From contig NZ_CP029488.1 of NCBI RefSeq assembly GCF_003177035.1, positions 3,038,001-3,102,000 of the forward strand: 64,000 bases of DNA. Direction: 5' to 3'. The notes under the pieces were generated by a model that was given only the letters and a program-made list of their open reading frames with translations, did no database searches and was not told the origin of the DNA. The position numbers and the translations under genes are program-made. Positions within the stretch are counted from its first letter, which is position 1. The number at the start of each line of letters is the position of its first letter. This DNA comes from Salinisphaera sp. LB1 (GTDB lineage: Bacteria > Pseudomonadota > Gammaproteobacteria > Nevskiales > Salinisphaeraceae). Of this stretch, positions 59,045 to 64,000 are shown one piece after another.

Positions 59045-59814
59045 TGCTGCTCAAGGACAAGAATATTTTCGTGACTGGTGGATCGCGCGGCATCGGCCGC
59101 GGTATTGCGCTGGCCTGTGCCGAGCACGGCGCGAACGTCGCGATCAGCGCCGAGGATACAGCGGCCGAGCGCGAGACGCTGGCGGCCACGGCCGCCGAGA
59201 TCGAGGCGCGGGGCGTGAAATCCGCCTGGGTGGCGGCATCGGCCGAGAAACCGGAAACCGGCGATGTGCTAGTCGAGACCGCGATCAACGCCTTCGGCCG
59301 GCTGGATGTCTTCATCAACAACGCCGGCATCTGTCCGTTTCATTCATTTCTCGACATGCCGCGCGAGACGTATCTCAAGACCGTGGACGTGAACCTCAAC
59401 GGCGCGTTCTTTGCCGTGCAGGCCGCGGCCAACCAGATGGTCAAGCAGGGGGATGGAGGGGCGATCATCGCGGTCAGCTCCATTTCGGCGCTGGTCGGCG
59501 GCGGCATGCAGACCCACTACACGCCGACCAAGGCCGGTGTGCTATCGCTGATGCAGTCCACCGCAATCGCGCTCGGCCCGCACGGCATCCGCTGCAACGC
59601 GCTGCTGCCGGGCACGATCGAAACCGATATCAATCGCGAGGATCTGTCGGATGCGGCCAAGCGCGAGTACATGATCTCGCGTACGCCGCTCGGGCGGCTG
59701 GGCGCGCCGGACGACATGGGCGGGCCCGCGGTGTTCCTTGCCTCCGATCTGGCCAAGTACGTCACCGGTGCCGCGTTGTTGGTTGATGGCGGGCTGTACG
59801 TCAACCTGCAGTGA
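59044..59814 (+). CDS. L-rhamnose 1-dehydrogenase (SDR family)
   Basis: This short-chain dehydrogenase oxidises L-rhamnose to L-rhamnono-lactone with NAD(P)+. The 256-residue protein has the cofactor motif TGGSRGIGRG (about residues 11-20), NNAGICPFHSFLDMPRETYLKT, catalytic Ser in VSSISALVGGGMQ, and YTPTK (about 158-162). The stretches ICPFHSFLDMPRE and HYTPTKAG and the ending LLVDGGLYVNLQ match characterised bacterial L-rhamnose dehydrogenases as I remember them. ATG 59044 overlaps the lactonase stop. Confidence 0.92.
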   Translation: MLLKDKNIFVTGGSRGIGRGIALACAEHGANVAISAEDTAAERETLAATAAEIEARGVKSAWVAASAEKPETGDVLVETAINAFGRLDVFINNAGICPFHSFLDMPRETYLKTVDVNLNGAFFAVQAAANQMVKQGDGGAIIAVSSISALVGGGMQTHYTPTKAGVLSLMQSTAIALGPHGIRCNALLPGTIETDINREDLSDAAKREYMISRTPLGRLGAPDDMGGPAVFLASDLAKYVTGAALLVDGGLYVNLQ

Positions 59815-59840
59815 CCCACATCACGTTTACGGAACACGCC

Positions 59841-60635
59841 ATGGAACTTCCTGCCAACGCGTTCAAATCCAAACTGGCCGATGCGCCGCTCTATGGTTGC
59901 TGGCTGGGCCTGGCCAATGCCTACAGCGCCGAGATCGTCGCCACCGCCGGTTTCGACTGGCTGCTCATCGACGGCGAGCACGCACCGAACACGGTGGTGA
60001 CCATTCTCGATCAGCTGCGGGCGATCGAGCCCTGGCCCGCGGCGCCGATCGTGCGGGCTGTCAACCACGATCCGGCGCTGATCAAGCAGCTGCTGGATAT
60101 CGGCACACGCACGCTCATGGTGCCGATGGTCGAGACCGGCGCGCAGGCCGCCGCGCTGGTGGCGGCGATGCGTTATGCCCCGGGCGGCTTCCGCGGCATG
60201 GGGGCGGGCGTGATCCGCGCCGATCGCTGGGGCTCTGTGCCCGACTACGCCCAGCGCGCCGCCGAATCGCTGTGCCTGATCACGCAGGTGGAATCCCCGG
60301 CCGGGGTCGAGAATGTCGAGGCGATTGCCAACACCGAGGGTGTGGATGCTCTATTCGTGGGCCCGGCCGATCTGTCGACCAATATGGGCCACCTCGGCAA
60401 CCCGGGCCATGAGGAGGTGCAGGGCGCGATCCGGCGCGTGCTCGAAGCGACGCACGCCGCCGGCAAGGCGGCCGGCATTCTGGCGCCCGCCGAGTCCGAT
60501 ACCCACCGTTATCGCGAGGCCGGTTTCGATTTCATTGCCACCGGGCTCGACGTGGTCATGCTCAAGCGCGCCGCCGATGCCAACGCCGCCCGCCATCGCG
60601 GCGGCTTGCCGGTCGCGGAGCGCGGCACCTATTGA
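59841..60635 (+). CDS. rhmA: 2-keto-3-deoxy-L-rhamnonate aldolase (HpcH/HpaI family)
   Basis: This class II aldolase splits keto-deoxy-rhamnonate to pyruvate and L-lactaldehyde. The 264-residue protein shows YGCWLGLANAYSAEIVATAGFDWLLIDGEHAPN, RAVNHDPALIKQLLDIGTRTLMVPMVET, GVIRADRWG, the metal-ligand Glu in TQVESPAGVEN and Asp in VGPADLSTNMGH. I prefer ATG 59841; a GTG at 59811 overlapping the dehydrogenase stop would add ten residues. Its product feeds the aldehyde dehydrogenase next to it. Confidence 0.92.
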   Translation: MELPANAFKSKLADAPLYGCWLGLANAYSAEIVATAGFDWLLIDGEHAPNTVVTILDQLRAIEPWPAAPIVRAVNHDPALIKQLLDIGTRTLMVPMVETGAQAAALVAAMRYAPGGFRGMGAGVIRADRWGSVPDYAQRAAESLCLITQVESPAGVENVEAIANTEGVDALFVGPADLSTNMGHLGNPGHEEVQGAIRRVLEATHAAGKAAGILAPAESDTHRYREAGFDFIATGLDVVMLKRAADANAARHRGGLPVAERGTY

Positions 60636-60679
60636 TCCGGAGCGGGCGTTACCCGCATCCATTCAGCGAGGAGATCGAA

Positions 60680-62122
60680 ATGAGCGACGTGACGACTTAT
60701 CAGAACTATATCGGTGGCGCGTTCGCGCCGTCGGCATCCGGCGAGACCCGCGACAACCACAACCCGGCGACCGGGGCGCTGCTGTCGCGCGTGCCCGAGT
60801 CCGATGCCAACGACGTCCAGCGCGCGGTCGAAGCCGCCCGCGGCGCGCAGAAGGCTTGGGCCGCCCGGCCGGCGATCGAGCGCGCGAGCTATCTGCATGC
60901 TTTGGCCAATAAGATTCGCGACAACGTCGATCACCTGGCGGCGATCATCGTGGCCGAGCAGGGCAAGGTGGCGGGCCTGGCCGAGGTGGAGGTGAACTTC
61001 ACCGCCGAATATCTGGATTACATGGGCCAGTGGGCGCGCCGCATCGAGGGCGAGATCATCGAAAGCGATCGCCCGGGCGAGCATATGTTCCTGTTCCGCA
61101 AGCCACTGGGTGTGGTCGCCGGCATCCTGCCGTGGAACTTCCCGTTCTTTCTGATCGCCCGCAAGATGGCGCCGGCGCTGGTGACCGGCAATACCATCGT
61201 CATCAAGCCGAGCGAGGAGACCCCGAACAACTGCTTCGAGTTCGCGAAGTTGCTGGATACCCTCGATCTGCCGAAGGGCGTGTTCAACGTGATCTCCGGC
61301 GGCGGGGCGACCACCGGCAACGCGCTGAGCGCCCATCGCGACATCGACATGATCAGTTTCACCGGCAGTGTCGCCACCGGCTCGGCAATCATGCACAACG
61401 CCGCGGACCACATCACCAAGGTCAACCTCGAGCTCGGTGGCAAGGCGCCGGCGATCGTGCTCGACGACGCCGATCTCGATCTGGCGGTAAAAGCGATCAA
61501 GGATTCGCGGGTGATCAATAACGGCCAGGTCTGCAACTGTGCAGAACGGGTCTATGTCCAGCGCGGCGTGGCGGCGGCCTTCCAGCAGCGGATAGCCGAG
61601 GCGATGCAGGCGACCACCTACGGTGATCCGGGTGCGGATTCATCCGTGGACATGGGGCCGCTGATCAACCGGAAAGGCCTCGACAAGGTCGCGGCGATGG
61701 TCGAATCTGCCCGGCAATCCGGCGCCGAAGTGCTCACCGGCGGACAGGTCGCGGATCTCGGCCAGGGCTTCCACTACGAGCCGACCGTGCTCGCGGCCTG
61801 CACGCCCGAGATGGACGTGATGCGGGACGAGATCTTCGGGCCGGTGCTGCCGATTCAGGTGGTCGACGATCTCGACGAGGCGATCGCCCTGGCCAATAAC
61901 TCGGATTATGGGCTGACCTCGTCGATCTACACTCGCGACCTCAACGCGGCACTCAAGGCCTGCCGCGAACTCGAATACGGCGAAACCTACGTCAACCGCG
62001 AGAACTTCGAGGCCATGCAGGGCTTCCACGCCGGCGCCGGCAAGTCCGGTATCGGCGGCGCCGACGGCAAGCACGGGCTGTATGAGTACACCCGCACGCA
62101 TGTGGCGTACATCCAGACCTGA
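60680..62122 (+). CDS. aldA: Aldehyde dehydrogenase, probable lactaldehyde dehydrogenase AldA
   Basis: It oxidises L-lactaldehyde to L-lactate with NAD+. The 480-residue protein has IPWNFP-type LPWNFPFFLIARKMAPAL, FTGSVATGSAIM, catalytic Glu in NLELGGKAPAI (about 250) and catalytic Cys in NNGQVCNCAERVYV (about 284), and EIFGPVLPI. VNRENFEAMQGFHAG near the end is typical of AldA/glycolaldehyde dehydrogenases. ATG 60680 follows GAGGAG at 60668-60673. It ends the rhamnose operon. Confidence 0.92.
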   Translation: MSDVTTYQNYIGGAFAPSASGETRDNHNPATGALLSRVPESDANDVQRAVEAARGAQKAWAARPAIERASYLHALANKIRDNVDHLAAIIVAEQGKVAGLAEVEVNFTAEYLDYMGQWARRIEGEIIESDRPGEHMFLFRKPLGVVAGILPWNFPFFLIARKMAPALVTGNTIVIKPSEETPNNCFEFAKLLDTLDLPKGVFNVISGGGATTGNALSAHRDIDMISFTGSVATGSAIMHNAADHITKVNLELGGKAPAIVLDDADLDLAVKAIKDSRVINNGQVCNCAERVYVQRGVAAAFQQRIAEAMQATTYGDPGADSSVDMGPLINRKGLDKVAAMVESARQSGAEVLTGGQVADLGQGFHYEPTVLAACTPEMDVMRDEIFGPVLPIQVVDDLDEAIALANNSDYGLTSSIYTRDLNAALKACRELEYGETYVNRENFEAMQGFHAGAGKSGIGGADGKHGLYEYTRTHVAYIQT

Positions 62123-62133
62123 GGCGGGCGCTC

Positions 62134-62168
62134 GCCGGCGGGCACGACGCGCTTCGCGGCCCGCCGGC
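62134..62168. terminator. GC-rich hairpin between converging aldA and glnD
   Basis: GCCGGCGGGC (62134-62143) pairs perfectly with 62159-62168 around a 15-nt loop, 12 bp after the aldA stop. No T-run follows on either strand. Confidence 0.5.
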
Positions 62169-62198
62169 AACCCGTTGCCTCACGGCCGTCGGCGCCGC

Positions 62199-64000
62199 TC
62201 AGTTGTCGGACTGGTCGAGTTCGGCCGTCATCACGGTGCGCAGTTCCCGCAATATGTCGTCGTCGCGAATGGCGGTCTGCTGGCGGTCGGTGATGAAGAA
62301 TACGTCCTCGGCACGCTCGCCGATGGTCGCGATCTTGGCGGTTTCCAGCAGGATGCCGCAGCGGTGGAAGACATCGCCGATGATCGACAGCAAACCCGGG
62401 CGGTCAGCGGTCATGATCTCCATCACGGTGCAGTCGCGCTCGGTCGCCTGCGTGAAGTAGATCTGCGTGGGCACGTTGAAATACTGGTTGCGCCGTCCCT
62501 GGCGGCGGGTCACGTCGATGCTCTCGACCATGGGGTCGGCGATGGCCTGAACCAGCGCGGCTTCGACCTCGCCGCGGCGGTAGGCATCCTCGACGGGGTG
62601 GCCGTCGTTTTCGGCAATCACGTAGGTATCCAGCGTGTAATCGTCGCTGGTGGTGTTGATCCGTGCATCCATGACCGATAGGCCGAGCTGGGCCAGTACG
62701 CCGGTGGTCACGCCGAACAGATAATCGCGATCGCGGGTGTAGACGAACAATGTCGTGCCCTGCTCGGGAATCTCCGAAATCGACACCAGCGGGGTTTGGT
62801 CATCGCCGTGGGTGATGATCGCCCGGGTCTGGCGGGCGATCTCGTCGGCGCTGTGACGCAGGAAGTATTCCGGGTCGAAACGCGACCAGAGGTTCTTGAA
62901 ATGGGGCGTGTTGACGCCGGCTCGGGTGAGCATCGCGGCCGCGGCGCTGCGGGTTTCCGCAATCAATTCGTCGCGGTCGAGTGGGTCGTCCAGGCCGCGC
63001 TCGAGTGCCCGTCGCGTGTTGTTGTACAGATCGGTGAGCAGGCTTTCCTTCCACGAATTCCAAAGGTCCGGATTGGTCGCTCGGATATCGCAGATGGTGA
63101 GCAAAAACAGACGGTCCAGGCGTTCGCGCGAGCGGACTTCACGCGCGAATTCGTTGACCACCTGCACATCGTTGATGTCCCGGCGCTGGGCGGTCATCGA
63201 CATCAGCAAATGGCGGCGCACCAGCCAGCAGACCAGATCCGTGTCGTCGGAGGAAATACCATGGGCGTTGCAGAACTCGCGCGCATCCTCGGCGCCCAGC
63301 TCCGAATGATCGCCGCCGCGGCCCTTGGCGATGTCGTGCATCAGGCCGGCAATGTAGAGAATCTGCGGCTTGTTGAGTGCCTGCATCAGTTCGCTGGCGA
63401 AGGGCATTTCGTCGTTGAACCGCGGGATCGCAAGCCGTCGCATGTTGCGGATCACGAACAGAGTGTGTTCGTCCACGGTCAGCGTATGGAACAGGTCGTA
63501 CTGCATGCGGCCTATAATCTGCCCGAACTTCGGCAGGTAACGCCCGAGAATGCCATAGCGATTCATGCGGCGCAGGGCGCGGGTAACACCGCTGCGCTGA
63601 CGCAGAATCTCAGTGAAGAGTCGGCGGCAATGAATTGAATTACGGAAGTTATCGTCAATCAGGCGACGATCCCGACGCATCAGCCGAAGGGTGCGGGCAC
63701 GGATGCCGTTCAGGCCCGGCCGGGTTTGCATGAGGTAAAAGATTTCCAGCAGCGCGCTCGGCGTCTGCACAAAGACCTTGTCGTGGGTGACCTCAATGAA
63801 GCCGTGGCGCGCCTGAAAGCGATCATTGATCGGCTTGGGCCGCTCGTCCTCGGTGGCATGCAGGATCGCCTCGGAAAAAAGCTGAAGCAGAACATCATTA
63901 AGCGCAGATAACGCCTTGATGTTACGATAGTAAACCTGCATGAAGCGCTCGACTGCCAGGGTATTTTCAGCGTCGTGATACCCCAGCAGATCCGCGATCT
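62199..64000 (-). CDS. glnD: Bifunctional [protein-PII] uridylyltransferase/uridylyl-removing enzyme, 5' end outside the window
   Basis: GlnD senses glutamine and adds or removes UMP on PII proteins. The frame stays open to base 64000 (LLGYHDAENTLAVERFMQVYYR read across 63941), so the N-terminal nucleotidyltransferase domain is missing from this window; about 600 residues are seen. Present are the GlnD linker, the HD phosphohydrolase domain (HTLTVDEHTLFVIRNM; LMHDIAKGRGGDHSELG) and two C-terminal ACT domains (GTTLFVYTRDRDYLF; CTVMEIMTADRPGLLSIIGDVF). The ATG at 63941 is internal. Confidence 0.95.
   Translation of the reverse strand, partial: IADLLGYHDAENTLAVERFMQVYYRNIKALSALNDVLLQLFSEAILHATEDERPKPINDRFQARHGFIEVTHDKVFVQTPSALLEIFYLMQTRPGLNGIRARTLRLMRRDRRLIDDNFRNSIHCRRLFTEILRQRSGVTRALRRMNRYGILGRYLPKFGQIIGRMQYDLFHTLTVDEHTLFVIRNMRRLAIPRFNDEMPFASELMQALNKPQILYIAGLMHDIAKGRGGDHSELGAEDAREFCNAHGISSDDTDLVCWLVRRHLLMSMTAQRRDINDVQVVNEFAREVRSRERLDRLFLLTICDIRATNPDLWNSWKESLLTDLYNNTRRALERGLDDPLDRDELIAETRSAAAAMLTRAGVNTPHFKNLWSRFDPEYFLRHSADEIARQTRAIITHGDDQTPLVSISEIPEQGTTLFVYTRDRDYLFGVTTGVLAQLGLSVMDARINTTSDDYTLDTYVIAENDGHPVEDAYRRGEVEAALVQAIADPMVESIDVTRRQGRRNQYFNVPTQIYFTQATERDCTVMEIMTADRPGLLSIIGDVFHRCGILLETAKIATIGERAEDVFFITDRQQTAIRDDDILRELRTVMTAELDQSDN

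Overview
The window is GC-rich chromosomal DNA from a gammaproteobacterium. The evidence is the gene content and order: mfd, aguAB, lolCD, comEC-msbA-lpxK-kdsB, rne/rluC, maf-yceD-rpmF-plsX, clpSA, ispB//rplU-rpmA-obgE-proB, rpsT//murJ-ribF-lspA, a fimT-pilVWXY1-E minor pilin operon, dapD-yffB-dapE and glnD. An LPS export gene (msbA), Lol lipoprotein export and Tol-like housekeeping surroundings fit a Gram-negative envelope. I cannot name the genus from sequence alone; a halophilic Salinisphaera-like or Nevskiales-like lineage is only a guess.

Layout. 1-8.8 kb: the end of a methylthioinosine phosphorylase gene, a small repeat cluster, mfd, a three-gene agmatine-to-putrescine operon and lolC-lolD. 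8.9-10.8 kb: a 280-bp nested palindromic element, abutted by an IS110/IS1111-family insertion sequence that sits directly upstream of comEC. 10.8-17.3 kb: comEC, then msbA, lpxK, kdsB and a low-molecular-weight phosphatase, the last four translationally coupled. 17.4-21.1 kb: RNase E, split by a one-base frameshift in a six-A run at the junction of its catalytic and scaffold halves. 21.5-28.6 kb: rluC and a HAD phosphatase, maf, yceD-rpmF-plsX, clpS-clpA. 28.6-33.4 kb: palindromic repeats, an isolated pilB ATPase, a hemerythrin protein, tRNA-Pro, ispB and rplU-rpmA. 33.5-41.3 kb: obgE-proB, the second identical IS1111-type copy in the opposite orientation, rpsT, murJ-ribF-lspA. 41.3-48.1 kb: a six-gene type IV pilus minor pilin/PilY1 operon. 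48.2-49.9 kb: an intact IS630-family element, a gene remnant, tRNA-Thr and tRNA-Ser. 50-55.3 kb: class I aldolase, a cyclic-nucleotide-domain patatin phospholipase, dapE-yffB-dapD. 55.4-62.1 kb: a LysR regulator divergent from a complete non-phosphorylative L-rhamnose catabolic operon. 62.2-64 kb: the 3' part of glnD.

How genes work together. AguA and AguB convert agmatine to putrescine. MsbA, LpxK and KdsB belong to lipid A/Kdo synthesis and export. The pilus operon supplies minor pilins and the PilY1 adhesin, and PilB would power the same machine. The rhamnose operon encodes mutarotase, 1-dehydrogenase, lactonase, rhamnonate dehydratase, keto-deoxy-rhamnonate aldolase and lactaldehyde dehydrogenase, i.e. 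L-rhamnose to pyruvate plus L-lactate, but no transporter is seen here.

The most unusual items are the palindromic element at 8942-9221 and a decayed relative beside the second IS copy; the IS pair with a likely bridge-RNA region and a candidate target guide; the rne frameshift; and the three-copy 16-nt repeat at 418-746. I did not find a clear new multi-gene defence or biosynthetic system. Most of the window is ordinary core genome.
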